A DNA stretch of 64,000 bases from Sinorhizobium sp. A49 (GCF_002002725.1 NZ_MUNW01000035.1:62001-126000); one strand, 5' to 3'; numbered from the stretch's first letter, positions 25,814 through 36,226 are shown. Numbers and translations: made by a program. Notes: generated by a model not told the origin, from the letters alone.

Positions 25814-27736
25814 ATGGCTAAAGTTATTGGTATTGACTTGGGAACGACCAACTCCTGCGTCGCCGTCATGGACGGAAAAGATGCGAAGGTCATCGAAAAT
25901 GCCGAGGGCGCGCGCACGACCCCCTCGATGGTGGCATTCAGCGAAGACGGCGAACGTCTCGTTGGTCAGCCGGCCAAGCGCCAGGCGGTCACCAACCCGG
26001 AAAACACGCTTTTTGCGATCAAGCGCCTGATCGGCCGGACCTTCCAGGATCCGACCACGCAAAAAGACAAGGACATGGTGCCTTACAAGATCACCAAGGC
26101 CGACAATGGCGACGCCTGGGTCGAAGCGCACGGCACGAACTACTCGCCGTCGCAGATCTCCGCCATGATCCTTCAGAAGATGAAGGAAACCGCAGAGTCC
26201 TACCTCGGTGAAAAGGTCGAAAAGGCCGTCATCACCGTTCCGGCCTACTTCAACGACGCTCAGCGCCAGGCAACCAAGGATGCCGGCAAGATCGCCGGTC
26301 TCGAAGTGCTGCGCATCATCAACGAGCCGACTGCCGCAGCCCTTGCCTACGGCCTCGACAAGAAGGACGGCAAGACGATTGCCGTTTATGACCTTGGCGG
26401 CGGCACCTTCGATATCTCGGTTCTCGAAATCGGCGATGGCGTCTTCGAAGTGAAGTCGACCAACGGCGACACTTTCCTCGGCGGCGAAGACTTCGACATG
26501 CGTCTGGTCCAGTACCTCGCTGGCGAGTTCAAGAAGGAACAGGGCATCGACCTGAAGAACGACAAGCTCGCCCTTCAGCGCCTCAAGGAAGCCGCTGAAA
26601 AGGCCAAGATCGAGCTGTCCTCATCGCAGCAGACCGAAATCAACCTGCCGTTCATCACGGCAGACGCTTCCGGTCCGAAGCACCTGACGATGAAGCTGAC
26701 CCGCGCCAAGTTCGAAGCGCTTGTCGATGACCTGATCCAGCGCACCGTCGCGCCTTGCAAGGCAGCCCTCAAGGATGCCGGCGTTTCGGCTGCCGAGATC
26801 GACGAAGTCGTTCTCGTCGGCGGCATGAGCCGCATGCCGAAGGTCCAGGAAACCGTGAAGCAGCTGTTCGGCAAGGAGCCGCACAAGGGCGTGAACCCGG
26901 ATGAAGTCGTCGCCATGGGTGCTGCGATCCAGGCCGGCGTTCTGCAGGGCGACGTTAAGGACGTTCTGCTGCTCGACGTGACCCCGCTATCGCTCGGCAT
27001 CGAAACGCTTGGTGGCGTCTTCACCCGCCTGATCGAACGCAACACGACGATCCCGACCAAGAAGTCGCAGACCTTCTCGACCGCCGACGACAACCAGTCG
27101 GCCGTGACGATCCGCGTCTCCCAGGGCGAGCGCGAAATGGCAGCCGACAACAAGCTGCTCGGCCAGTTCGATCTCGTCGGCATTCCGCCGGCACCGCGCG
27201 GCATGCCGCAGATCGAAGTGACCTTCGACATCGACGCCAACGGCATCGTCCAGGTCTCGGCCAAGGACAAGGGTACGGGCAAGGAACACCAGATCCGCAT
27301 CCAGGCATCCGGTGGCCTGTCCGACGCCGACATCGAGAAGATGGTCAAGGACGCAGAAGCCAATGCCGAAACCGACAAGAAGCGCCGCGAAGGCGTGGAA
27401 GCGAAGAACCAGGCGGAAAGCCTGATCCACTCTTCGGAAAAGTCGCTGAAGGACTACGGCGACAAGGTTTCGGAAACCGACCGCAACGCGATCTCCGACG
27501 CCATTGCCGCGCTGAAGACCGCCGTCGAGGCTTCCGAGCCGGATGCTGAAGACATCAAGGCCAAGACCAACACGCTGATGGAAGTGTCCATGAAGCTTGG
27601 TCAGGCGATCTACGAGGCCCAGCAGACGGACGCAGCCCATGCGGACGCCGCCGCTGACGCCGCCCGCGACGGCGATGTCGTCGATGCGGATTACGAAGAA
27701 GTCAACGACGAAGACGACCGCAAGCGGTCGGCCTAA
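25814..27736 (+). CDS. dnaK: Chaperone DnaK (Hsp70)
   Basis: ATP-dependent protein-folding chaperone, 640 aa, full length. The actin-like ATPase domain starts [19 protein letters not shown] and includes [17 protein letters not shown] and [14 protein letters not shown]. The substrate domain begins at about residue 390 ([17 protein letters not shown]). The C-terminal lid ends in an acidic tail with [14 protein letters not shown] precedes the ATG by about seven bases. It works with DnaJ, encoded next on the same strand, and GrpE, not in this window. A good terminator follows, so dnaJ probably also has its own promoter or depends on read-through. Confidence 0.99.
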   Translation: MAKVIGIDLGTTNSCVAVMDGKDAKVIENAEGARTTPSMVAFSEDGERLVGQPAKRQAVTNPENTLFAIKRLIGRTFQDPTTQKDKDMVPYKITKADNGDAWVEAHGTNYSPSQISAMILQKMKETAESYLGEKVEKAVITVPAYFNDAQRQATKDAGKIAGLEVLRIINEPTAAALAYGLDKKDGKTIAVYDLGGGTFDISVLEIGDGVFEVKSTNGDTFLGGEDFDMRLVQYLAGEFKKEQGIDLKNDKLALQRLKEAAEKAKIELSSSQQTEINLPFITADASGPKHLTMKLTRAKFEALVDDLIQRTVAPCKAALKDAGVSAAEIDEVVLVGGMSRMPKVQETVKQLFGKEPHKGVNPDEVVAMGAAIQAGVLQGDVKDVLLLDVTPLSLGIETLGGVFTRLIERNTTIPTKKSQTFSTADDNQSAVTIRVSQGEREMAADNKLLGQFDLVGIPPAPRGMPQIEVTFDIDANGIVQVSAKDKGTGKEHQIRIQASGGLSDADIEKMVKDAEANAETDKKRREGVEAKNQAESLIHSSEKSLKDYGDKVSETDRNAISDAIAALKTAVEASEPDAEDIKAKTNTLMEVSMKLGQAIYEAQQTDAAHADAAADAARDGDVVDADYEEVNDEDDRKRSA

Positions 27737-27757
27737 GTCATTCTCTTCTAGAGACGG

Positions 27758-27787
27758 AAAAGCCTGGGTTCGCCCCGGGCTTTTTTG
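27758..27787 (+). terminator. Rho-independent terminator of dnaK
   Basis: Stem AAAGCCTGGG/CCCGGGCTTT (one mismatched pair) with a TTCGC-type loop, running into TTTTTT. It is the clearest intrinsic terminator on the plus strand. The rest of the 348-bp dnaK-dnaJ gap shows no gene. Confidence 0.85.
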
Positions 27788-28084
27788 TTGCCCTTTATCC
27801 TGCAGAAGCCTGCGCCAGACGTCGCCATTCCGGGGCCGGGACTTGCTGCCCGAGGCAGGCGAAACCGCCGCCACAGGGCAAGCTCGCCAACGAGAGCGCC
27901 GCTGAAACGGGCCAGCGGGACGCAAGACCGGCAGAAACGTCATTTTTCCGACAAAAAACCGCATCTGCAGCTCGATGGGCTATGGTATCGCGCTTCAAGG
28001 TTTACTAAATCCTGTGGCAAGGTAACCAGGCAGCCGCCGGGCCCCCGCGCTGGCACGCCTTGTCAACAGGACAATCTTTGAAGA

Positions 28085-29221
<1,137 letters not shown>

Positions 29222-29243
29222 CGCTCAGCGTCTGCCACCGGGA

Positions 29244-30116
29244 TCACGTCATGGCCGCAAGCTGCCACAGCCCGGCCATGACGATCAGGGTACCGGCGAT
29301 ACGCGAAAGCATGCGGTCGCCGGGCACGACCTTTTCAGCAAGCACGAAAATCGCGATCAGCGCGATCCACAGGACGTTCATCACCCCGCCGATGAACAAA
29401 AGCGCCATCAGCGCCCAGCAGCAGCCGACACAATAAAGGCCGTGCAGCAGACCGAGCCGGCAAGCGCCGCCGGCATCGCGGCGAAAGCCGCCATGGTTCT
29501 GGATGAACAGGAACGGTGCCTGACACTGCCTCAGGCAGGCATCCTTCAGCGGCGTCCATTGATACAGCCCGACCGAGATCAGGATGACAGCGCTTAGAAT
29601 ACGGCTGGCGCTCGCCATCATCGGCGTCAGCAGCAGTGCTTCCTCCAGCAGCCATTGCCCGAGCGTTGCCAGAGCCGCAAACAGAATCCAGGCGGAAAGA
29701 TAGCCGCCGGCAAAGAAGCCGGTGGCGGCGAATGGCTTATCGTCAAGCGCGGCCTGCCGCCCGACGCGGGCATAGAGCAGGATCATCGGCGTCGCCGAGG
29801 GCGTCATCATGCCGATCATCATCACCGCCCACATGACGAAGGCATAGGCGAAGGTTGCAGCGCTCCAGGGGCGGACGGCAACGTCGGTCATCGATGCCAT
29901 GGCACCCGGCGACATGTCCATGTCGCTCCCCGTACCCATATCCATGGCAATGCCGCCACTCATAGCATCGCCTGAGGCGGGCATGATCGCCGTGGCACCC
30001 ATGCTGGCTGCCAGCCAGAGGATATAGAGCCAGGTAATCCCGGTCAGTGCCAACAGCGAGATCGCGACGATCACCCGGTCGCGCCTCAGAAACGTTTCGA
30101 GCGCGGTGTCGGCCAT
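29244..30116 (-). CDS. DUF2182 integral membrane protein with Met-rich periplasmic loop
   Basis: Predicted inner-membrane protein, 290 aa, about seven hydrophobic segments. Family DUF2182 is suggested by MWAVMMIGMMTPSATPMILLYA and the C-terminal LHGLYCVGCCWALMALLF segment. Between the first and second helices lies a loop with nine Met in 38 residues (39-76, including GIAMDMGTGSDMDMSPGAM), like Cu(I)-binding Met motifs. The Cys pair in VGCCW could also bind metal. It follows the DUF1326 gene by five bases, so the two form one operon. Function is not established; a metal-handling role is my inference. Confidence 0.8.
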   Translation of the reverse strand: MADTALETFLRRDRVIVAISLLALTGITWLYILWLAASMGATAIMPASGDAMSGGIAMDMGTGSDMDMSPGAMASMTDVAVRPWSAATFAYAFVMWAVMMIGMMTPSATPMILLYARVGRQAALDDKPFAATGFFAGGYLSAWILFAALATLGQWLLEEALLLTPMMASASRILSAVILISVGLYQWTPLKDACLRQCQAPFLFIQNHGGFRRDAGGACRLGLLHGLYCVGCCWALMALLFIGGVMNVLWIALIAIFVLAEKVVPGDRMLSRIAGTLIVMAGLWQLAAMT

Positions 30117-30121
30117 GGGCG

Positions 30122-30757
30122 TCAGTGCACCACGCCGCTTTCAGTCAGATGCATGTTGGCGAAATGGGCGTGCGAATCCGGGATGGACAAGGCCAGCGGC
30201 CCCTTGGTATCGGCCCATCCGCGCCCGACCTCGCAGATATCGTATTCGAAACCCTGCGGCAGGTTGATGCGCGCGTGATGCGGGCTTCCGGTCACCGGGT
30301 TCAGGATCGGCTCGCCACGCGCCACGATCCAGCCGGGCACATTCAGCCGTGCTGTGCGGCCACTGACATCGACGTCGAAGTCGATATCGGCAAAGACCGG
30401 GTCGTGGAAGGTTTCGAAAGTGGTGGCGAACACCTGGAAGAAGGTGGCTCCCGGCTCGGTATCCTGGCCGCTCATGATGCGCAGCAGAGACTCGCGCTGC
30501 GTCGGCGTGGCGCGGATGTCGACGATCGGCACGACCTGACCCCGGCCCTCGTGAATCGCGCCGGGCCAGGCTGCGATTATACCGCATTTCAACCCGTCGA
30601 GCCGCGTTTCGCCGTGATGGCCGCTCTCGATCTCGAACCCGCCGACGGCGCAGCAATTGCCGTAGGTCGGCAGTGCATTGAACTGGCAGGGGCAGCCATA
30701 GGCGCAATTGCAGTGAATGAATTCACGACCCTTTATCGTCCATTTGACACTCGACAT
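30122..30757 (-). CDS. DUF1326 family protein with Cys-rich N-terminus
   Basis: Soluble 211-aa protein of family DUF1326. It is recognised by FIHCNCAYGCPCQFNALPT near residues 13-31 and by a further CC pair in GNCCAV. The C-X-C...C-P-C arrangement looks like a metal or Fe-S site. The rest is a beta-rich domain with many conserved-looking Gly and Asp residues. There is no signal peptide. It is the first gene of a two-gene operon with the DUF2182 membrane protein. The 183 bp upstream hold GC-rich inverted repeats that may end the neighbouring transcript. No biochemical role is known to me. Confidence 0.82.
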   Translation of the reverse strand: MSSVKWTIKGREFIHCNCAYGCPCQFNALPTYGNCCAVGGFEIESGHHGETRLDGLKCGIIAAWPGAIHEGRGQVVPIVDIRATPTQRESLLRIMSGQDTEPGATFFQVFATTFETFHDPVFADIDFDVDVSGRTARLNVPGWIVARGEPILNPVTGSPHHARINLPQGFEYDICEVGRGWADTKGPLALSIPDSHAHFANMHLTESGVVH

Positions 30758-30940
30758 CGTCTCCTCCCGGATCTGATCGGTGTGGGCTCTGTTTCATTCT
30801 CTTCGAATGCACGGCGATTTATTAGAATGAAAAAATATACTCTTCTCGGCGACCGATGCCAACGCCGGAGGCGGCGCGCGCCGGGGCCGGACTTCGCCGC
30901 CGCCCGGCGCCGAACGGCGGGCGGCGGCATCAAGCAACGA

Positions 30941-31690
30941 TCAGAGCGTGGCCATGCCACCGTCGATGATCAACTCGGCACCGACGGTAAAGGCGGCCTC
31001 GTCGGAGGCGAGAAAAACGATCGCCTTGGCGATCTCGCTTGCGTCGCCGAAGCGGCCGAGCGGGATCTGCGCGGCGATCGACGCCACGATCTCCTTGTTC
31101 TCCGCCGGCGTTGCGCCGTGACCGTCATGCAGCGGCGTCCTGATCGGTCCGGGACTGACGGCATTGACGCGAATGCCGCGGCCGATCAACTCACCCGAGA
31201 GCGTCTTGGCGAGCGACAGTAAGGCGGCCTTGCTCAGCGCATAGACGCTGGAGGTCGGCATGCCGATATGGGCATTGATCGAGGTGTTGAGCACGATCGA
31301 AGCGGGCTTCGAAAAGATTGGCAACAGCGCCTGGATCAGGAAGAACGGACCCTTGACGTTGATGTCGAGCGAGCGGTCAAAGCTGGCTTCGTCCCAGTTT
31401 TCGATCGGTTGCAGCTTGGCGATACCGGCATTGACGAAAAGAATGTCGAGCTTGCCGAAGGCGGCTTTCACCTGCTCTGCAACAGCGGCCTGGCTGGCGG
31501 CATTGCCGGCATCGGCCTCGATGATGAGGACGTCTTCGCCGAGCACCCTGCGCGCCTCGGCAATGTTCTTCGGGCTTGTGCCGGTCACGGCGACCCGTGC
31601 GCCCTCGGCGATGAACTGGCGCGCCGTCTCCAGGCCGATGCCGCTGGTGCCGCCGGTGATGAGCGCAGTCTTGTTCTGCAAACGTGACAT
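30941..31690 (-). CDS. Short-chain dehydrogenase/reductase (SDR)
   Basis: NAD(P)-dependent oxidoreductase, 249 aa, classical SDR. It has the glycine-rich cofactor motif TGGTSGIG (12-19), NAG at about 87-89, catalytic Ser137, and Tyr150-X3-Lys154 (YALSK). The ATG at 31690 has AAGGAAG about seven bases upstream; an in-frame extension to 31738 is not needed. A LysR gene starts 143 bp away on the opposite strand, the usual regulator/target layout. The substrate is unknown. Confidence 0.9.
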   Translation of the reverse strand: MSRLQNKTALITGGTSGIGLETARQFIAEGARVAVTGTSPKNIAEARRVLGEDVLIIEADAGNAASQAAVAEQVKAAFGKLDILFVNAGIAKLQPIENWDEASFDRSLDINVKGPFFLIQALLPIFSKPASIVLNTSINAHIGMPTSSVYALSKAALLSLAKTLSGELIGRGIRVNAVSPGPIRTPLHDGHGATPAENKEIVASIAAQIPLGRFGDASEIAKAIVFLASDEAAFTVGAELIIDGGMATL

Positions 31691-31809
31691 GATGGACTTC
31701 CTTTTGTTGCGTTGGGTTGGGACCGGTCTTCTTTCCATCGACCGCCGTCCTTCGATGCCGATAGTTATGGCCGAAGATTGCCGTTCGGATTAGTCTGCCA
31801 ATGGTGGAA

Positions 31810-31821
31810 CTCGAATTCGAG
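31810..31821. promoter_or_regulatory. Perfect 12-bp palindrome before the LysR gene
   Basis: CTCGAATTCGAG, 11 bases upstream of the LysR start codon, in the divergent SDR/LysR control region. It could be a regulator-binding half of an autoregulatory site, but chance is also possible. Confidence 0.35.
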
Positions 31822-31832
31822 AAAACCGAACG

Positions 31833-32732
31833 ATGCTGAAGATCGAAGGAATTGCAGCCTTTGTTACCGTCGCTGAAGCCGGTTCGATCAGCGAGGCGGC
31901 GCGCCGGCTCAGGTTGTCGAAATCCGTGATCAGTGAAAGGGTGGCGGAGCTGGAGCGCAGCCTGAACGCAACGCTCCTGCATCGCACCACCCGCAAGCTG
32001 ACGCTAACCGAAGACGGCATTGCCTTTCGCGAGCGCGCCATACGGATCGTCAGCGAGGTGCAGGCCGCCGCCAGCGATCTGGCCGAGCGTCGCGGCACGC
32101 TGACCGGGCCGCTGCGCATCGCCGCCCCCGTCAGCTTCGGGCATCTGCACCTCGGCCCGGCGCTCTATCCCTTTCTGGCGGCACATCCCGAAATCGAACT
32201 GACGCTCGATCTCGATGATCGCCGGGTCGATGTCGCTTCGGAAGGTTATGACGCGATCGTGCGCCATGGGGTCATCGCCGATTCACGGCTGATCGTGTGG
32301 AAACTTGCCAGCAGCCGGCGCCTGCTGGTCGCCTCGCCCGACTACCTGCGCCGCCACGGCACGCCGGCCTCGCTTGCCGAACTCAACGATCACCGTGGCA
32401 TCTTCTACACCAACCGCGGCGCCTCCGACTGGCGGTTCGAGGGGCCGACTGGCTCGACCGTCATCCGCGCCCGCATGGCGCTGAGGATCAACAACGGTGA
32501 CATGATCCACGATGCCGCCGTCGCCGGGCTCGGCATCGCGCTGCTGCCGGCTTTCATCTGCGGCCCAGCGGTGCGCGACGGCAGGCTTTGCGAGATCGAT
32601 GTCGGTTTTCGCCCGGAACCGGAGTTCATCTACATGGCACATCCCGAGGGTCGGCGGCCCTCGGCGAAACTCAGGGCAATCGCCGAGCATCTGAAGCTGG
32701 CCTTTGGCGATCCCCCGCATTGGGATCCTTGA
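31833..32732 (+). CDS. LysR-family transcriptional regulator
   Basis: 299 aa, normal LysR length. The N-terminal winged helix-turn-helix (residues 1-60) contains AAFVTVAEAGSISEAARRL and SKSVISERVAELERSL, followed by the linker helix. The C-terminal half is the periplasmic-binding-protein-like effector domain. It resembles the CrgA/YhjC-type branch that controls neighbouring dehydrogenases. It is divergent from the SDR gene and probably regulates it. The inducer cannot be inferred. Confidence 0.9.
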   Translation: MLKIEGIAAFVTVAEAGSISEAARRLRLSKSVISERVAELERSLNATLLHRTTRKLTLTEDGIAFRERAIRIVSEVQAAASDLAERRGTLTGPLRIAAPVSFGHLHLGPALYPFLAAHPEIELTLDLDDRRVDVASEGYDAIVRHGVIADSRLIVWKLASSRRLLVASPDYLRRHGTPASLAELNDHRGIFYTNRGASDWRFEGPTGSTVIRARMALRINNGDMIHDAAVAGLGIALLPAFICGPAVRDGRLCEIDVGFRPEPEFIYMAHPEGRRPSAKLRAIAEHLKLAFGDPPHWDP

Positions 32733-32832
32733 ATCGACGAGGTTTCCGCCGCGACAGCGCTGTCGCCGCCTCGCAGTTCGCGGTGTCTCGACCGCGCCTT
32801 GCAACCGAAAATGGGATGCTTATCTCCCCTCC

Positions 32833-34221
32833 ATGCGACACATCCTCCTCAGTTGGATCACACTCATGACGCTCGGCACCACCGCCCAGGCGGAACCTCT
32901 CTCTGCAACCGATGACGAAATCCTGGAAATCCTGACAGAGCGTATCGACGAACAGAAACAGTCGGTCGGCATCGTCGTCGGCATAACCGATGCCGGCGGA
33001 CAACGCGTCGTCGCGCACGGCCGCCTGGCGAAGAACGACCCGCGCCCTGTCGATGGCAATACCGTGTTCGAGATCGGCTCGGTGACCAAGGTCTTCACCG
33101 CACTCGCGCTTGCCGACATGGTCGAACGCGGTGATCTCAGGCTCGATGCGCCTGTTTCACAACTGCTTCCGAGAAGCGTGGTCATAAAGCAGGCAGACGC
33201 TGGCAAACCGATCACGCTTAGACATCTGGCGACGCATATGTCCGGCCTGCCACGATTGCCGGACAATCTGATACCGGCTGACGATAACGATCCCTATGCC
33301 GATTATGACGTCGCCAAGCTTTACGCCTTCCTTTCCAGCCACCAGCCAATCCGGCAACCCAACGATGAGCACGAGTATTCCAACCTCGGCTATGGCCTGC
33401 TTGGCCATGGGCTCGCATTGCAGTCCGGCCTGTCCTACGAGGCGCTGGTCAGGGAGCGCATCGCGATCCCACTCGGCATGGCCGATACCGCGATCACCTC
33501 GCGTCCGGAATGGCAGGGGCGGCGAGCGACCGGACACGATGCGGGCCTGCAGTCGACCAGCGACTGGGACCTCGGAGCGCTGCAGGGGGCAGGCGCGCTG
33601 CGCTCGACCACCAATGATCTGCTCGTCTTCCTGCAGGCGGCTATGGGCAGGAAGCCCTCCCCTCTGGCGCCTGCCTTCGCCACGATGCTCGCGACGCGAC
33701 TGCCGCTTGGTGACGGTGGGGCAGAACAGGCGCTCGGCTGGGTGATCTCCGGTTCCGGTGAACGGCAGATCGTCTGGCACAATGGCGGTACCGGCGGCTA
33801 CCGATCGTTCGTCGGCTTCCGTCCGTCGACTGGCGTCGGCGTGGTGGTCCTGTCGAACACCGCAACGGAAGCCGGCGTCGACGATATCGGCGTGCATCTG
33901 CTCGACGGGGAGAAACCACTTCTACCCGCGCCGGTTCAGCGCGTTGCCATCACGCTCGACCCGACGGTCTACGATGCCTATGTCGGCACCTATCGCCTGG
34001 CGCCCGATTTCGATCTGACGGTTTTTCGCGACGGTAACAGGCTATTTGCACAGGCAACGGGTCAGGGACGCGTCGAAATTTTCCCGGAGGCGGAGCATCG
34101 GTTCTTTGCCAAAGTGGTCGACGCGCAGATCAGCTTCGAAGCACCCGCCGGCGCGAGATCCGCGCGGCTGACACTGCATCAAAATGGACGGGATAGCCCG
34201 GCCCCGCTCGTCAGCGACTGA
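32833..34221 (+). CDS. Beta-lactamase-fold serine hydrolase (class C / S12 family)
   Basis: Periplasmic serine hydrolase, 462 aa. The signal peptide (HILLSWITLMTLGTTAQA) is followed by the penicillin-binding fold with Ser83-X-X-Lys86 (SVTK), Tyr182-Ser-Asn (YSN) and His316-Asn-Gly-Gly in place of KTG. The C-terminal 100 residues form a small beta-barrel of DUF3471/lipocalin-like type. AmpC enzymes have KTG, so the HNGG version points to an esterase or D-amino-peptidase-like enzyme rather than a true antibiotic-destroying lactamase; that is inference. The ATG at 32833 gives a proper signal peptide; the longer frame upstream does not. Confidence 0.85.
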   Translation: MRHILLSWITLMTLGTTAQAEPLSATDDEILEILTERIDEQKQSVGIVVGITDAGGQRVVAHGRLAKNDPRPVDGNTVFEIGSVTKVFTALALADMVERGDLRLDAPVSQLLPRSVVIKQADAGKPITLRHLATHMSGLPRLPDNLIPADDNDPYADYDVAKLYAFLSSHQPIRQPNDEHEYSNLGYGLLGHGLALQSGLSYEALVRERIAIPLGMADTAITSRPEWQGRRATGHDAGLQSTSDWDLGALQGAGALRSTTNDLLVFLQAAMGRKPSPLAPAFATMLATRLPLGDGGAEQALGWVISGSGERQIVWHNGGTGGYRSFVGFRPSTGVGVVVLSNTATEAGVDDIGVHLLDGEKPLLPAPVQRVAITLDPTVYDAYVGTYRLAPDFDLTVFRDGNRLFAQATGQGRVEIFPEAEHRFFAKVVDAQISFEAPAGARSARLTLHQNGRDSPAPLVSD

Positions 34222-34245
34222 CGCGTCTCGAATTCGAAATGGGAG

Positions 34246-34272
34246 CCGCCCCCGGCAATGGGCCGGAGGCGG
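34246..34272. terminator. Bidirectional hairpin between convergent genes
   Basis: An imperfect GC-rich stem, CCGCC...CGGC with GCCGG...GGCGG and an AATG loop, between the serine hydrolase stop and the pit stop. No clear T-run in either direction. Confidence 0.5.
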
Positions 34273-34278
34273 ATGGGA

Positions 34279-35283
34279 TCACAGAAACAGAGCAACCGCG
34301 AAGTAGGTGAGCGCCGAGATTGCCGCAGCGGCCGGCATGGTCACGAACCAGGCGATGACGATGTTGCCGGCAAGGCCCCAGCGCACAGCCGAAACGCGCT
34401 TGGCGGCGCCGACGCCGATGATGGCACCGGTGATCGTGTGGGTCGTCGATACCGGAATTCCGAGCCAGGTGGCGGCAAACAGCGTGATGGCACCGCCGGT
34501 TTCGGCGCAAAAGCCCTGCATCGGATTGAGCTTGGTGATCTTCGAGCCCATCGTGTGCACGATGCGCCAGCCGCCAAACAGCGTGCCGAGCGCGATCGCT
34601 GCCTGGCAGGTGATCACCACCCAGAACGGCACGTAGAACTCTGAACCGAGATAGCCCTGCGAGAACAGGAGCACGGCGATGATGCCCATGGTCTTCTGCG
34701 CGTCGTTGCCGCCGTGGCCGAGCGAATAGAGCGAGGCGGAGATGAACTGCATCACCCGGAATTTACGGTCGACCGCAAATGGCGTCTGGCGCACGAATAT
34801 CCAGGAAACGATGAGGATCAACATCAGCGCCAGGAAGAAGCCGATCATCGGCGACATGAAGATGGCGCCAACGGTCTTGAGAAGACCGGTCCAGACGATG
34901 GCGTCGCCGCCGGTGCGGGCCAGGCCGGCGCCGACGAGACCACCGATCAGCGCATGCGAGGAGCTCGACGGGATGCCGAAGATCCAGGTCGCAATGTTCC
35001 AGAAGATCGCGCCCATCAGCGCCGCGAAGATCACCAGCGGCGTGACGATGCTGGGATCGATGATGCCCTTCCCGAGCGTCTCGGCCACATGCAGGCCGAA
35101 GAACAGGAAAGCGATGAAATTGAAGAACGCCGCCCACATGACGGCGTATTGCGGCCGCAGCACCCGGGTCGAAACGATCGTCGCGATCGAGTTGGCGGCG
35201 TCATGCAGCCCGTTGAGAAAGTCGAAGAACAACGCGATCGCGATCAGCGCGACCAGCAGCGGCAAAGCGAGCGTCGCGTCCAT
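34279..35283 (-). CDS. pit: Low-affinity inorganic phosphate transporter (Pit)
   Basis: Inner-membrane phosphate/proton symporter, 334 aa, ten or so hydrophobic segments. Family repeats GLHDAANSIATIVSTRVL near the N-terminus and GWRIVHTMGSKITKLNPMQGF/GIPVSTTHTITGAIIGVG near the C-terminus are clear. Its start overlaps the stop of orfA by one base, so the two are coupled. In S. meliloti the orfA-pit operon supplies phosphate when it is plentiful and is turned down by PhoB in starvation. The Pho box upstream of orfA agrees with the same control here. Confidence 0.95.
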   Translation of the reverse strand: MDATLALPLLVALIAIALFFDFLNGLHDAANSIATIVSTRVLRPQYAVMWAAFFNFIAFLFFGLHVAETLGKGIIDPSIVTPLVIFAALMGAIFWNIATWIFGIPSSSSHALIGGLVGAGLARTGGDAIVWTGLLKTVGAIFMSPMIGFFLALMLILIVSWIFVRQTPFAVDRKFRVMQFISASLYSLGHGGNDAQKTMGIIAVLLFSQGYLGSEFYVPFWVVITCQAAIALGTLFGGWRIVHTMGSKITKLNPMQGFCAETGGAITLFAATWLGIPVSTTHTITGAIIGVGAAKRVSAVRWGLAGNIVIAWFVTMPAAAAISALTYFAVALFL

Positions 35284-35930
35284 CAGACGTTCTCGATCAC
35301 GATGCCGCTGATCTCGTTGGCGACATCCTCGAAGCGGTCGACGACCTTCTCGAGCTCGCCATAGATCTCGCTGCCGATGATGTAAGCCATCGCATTGTTG
35401 GCGCCGTGCCGGCGGAAAAGATCCTTCAGGCCCTGGTCATGCAACTCGTCGGACCGGCCTTCGATGCGCGTGATCTCTTCGGCAATGGCAATGAGCCGGC
35501 CGTGGTTGACGCCGATGCGATCGAGCAACGGAATGGCCTCGGCAATCAGATGCGCGGCCTGGACGACGATGGTGCCCATTTCCTGCATGCCCGGATCGAA
35601 AGTCTTCTGTTCGAACAGCCGGATAGTCTTGACCGTCTTGTGCATCATGTCGATGGCATCGTCCATCGACTGGATGAGATCCTTGATGTCGCCGCGATCG
35701 AACGGCGTGATGAAGGAGCGACGGACGGCGAGAAGCACGTCGCGGGTGATGTTATCAGCCTCGTCTTCAAGCGCGACGATGCGGTCGCAGTGCTTTTCAA
35801 GGTCGTTACCGCCGGCTAGAAGCTTTTCGAGCGCTTCGGCGGCACCGACGACGGTGCGCGAATGGTGGGCGAAGAGATCAAAGAAGCGGTCTTCGCGGGG
35901 AAGGAGTTTGCGGAACCAAGCCAGCATCAC
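35283..35930 (-). CDS. orfA: DUF47 (PhoU-like) Pit accessory protein
   Basis: Cytosolic helical protein, 215 aa, of the DUF47/TIGR00153 family related to PhoU. It is rich in long amphipathic helices (ADNITRDVLLAVRRSF, MDDAIDMMHKTVKTIRLFEQ) and metal-binding acidic motifs such as ALEDEAD. It is coupled to pit (stop and start share a base) and thought to modulate transport. Two adjacent Met codons (35930, 35927) are possible starts. A PhoB-type box lies about 20-37 bp upstream. Confidence 0.92.
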   Translation of the reverse strand: MMLAWFRKLLPREDRFFDLFAHHSRTVVGAAEALEKLLAGGNDLEKHCDRIVALEDEADNITRDVLLAVRRSFITPFDRGDIKDLIQSMDDAIDMMHKTVKTIRLFEQKTFDPGMQEMGTIVVQAAHLIAEAIPLLDRIGVNHGRLIAIAEEITRIEGRSDELHDQGLKDLFRRHGANNAMAYIIGSEIYGELEKVVDRFEDVANEISGIVIENV

Positions 35931-35949
35931 ACATATATCCGTTCGTGGA

Positions 35950-35967
35950 TTGTCATGCGGCTGTCAT
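35950..35967. promoter_or_regulatory. Pho box (PhoB-binding site) upstream of orfA-pit
   Basis: TTGTCAT, four bases, CTGTCAT: two near-perfect 7-bp direct repeats with the 11-bp spacing of a PhoB site, just upstream of the orfA start. Given the operon, repression by phosphorylated PhoB is the likely effect. The repeats read on the strand opposite to the operon. Confidence 0.75.
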
Positions 35968-36095
35968 ATTGTACGCAAGCCATCAAGAAAAGCGCTGAAA
36001 CGCAGGGATCGTAAGGCTTTCCCCGCCGTTATCGCGCATTTTTGCCTGGAATGGCTGAGGCCGCCTTTCGTCTTGCCTTGGCGGGCGCTTTCGTC

Positions 36096-36197
36096 CTACT
36101 GCATGGTTTCTTAAATCGGCATCGGTTTAAGCCAAGAATTACGCAGCGCGTTTAAAGTGTTTCAGCGTCCATGCGCGTCCTTTCCGACGCGCTGTTA
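36096..36197 (-). repeat. RIME-like palindromic repeat, copy 3 (full length), in the recF leader
   Basis: In minus orientation it contains every block of the family: CAGCGCGTC, GACGCGC, GGACGCTG, ACACTTTAAA, CTTAAACCGATG, CGATTTAAG and CCATGCAGTAG. The palindromic core CTTAAA...TTTAAG is at 36110-36131. It ends about 30 bp before the recF start codon, so any recF leader transcript starting upstream would include it. Confidence 0.7.
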
Positions 36198-36226
36198 CCG
36201 GCGCCGACGTCGAATCCGGACCCGAA

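Noticed and set aside
30047-31222. A 391-codon plus-strand frame across DUF2182, DUF1326 and the SDR 3' end
   Set aside because: It spans three well-supported minus-strand genes and their gap; the product has no family character.
34246-34272. Considered as a RIME-like repeat copy
   Set aside because: It lacks the CTGCATG and AAATCG blocks; it is better explained as a bidirectional terminator.
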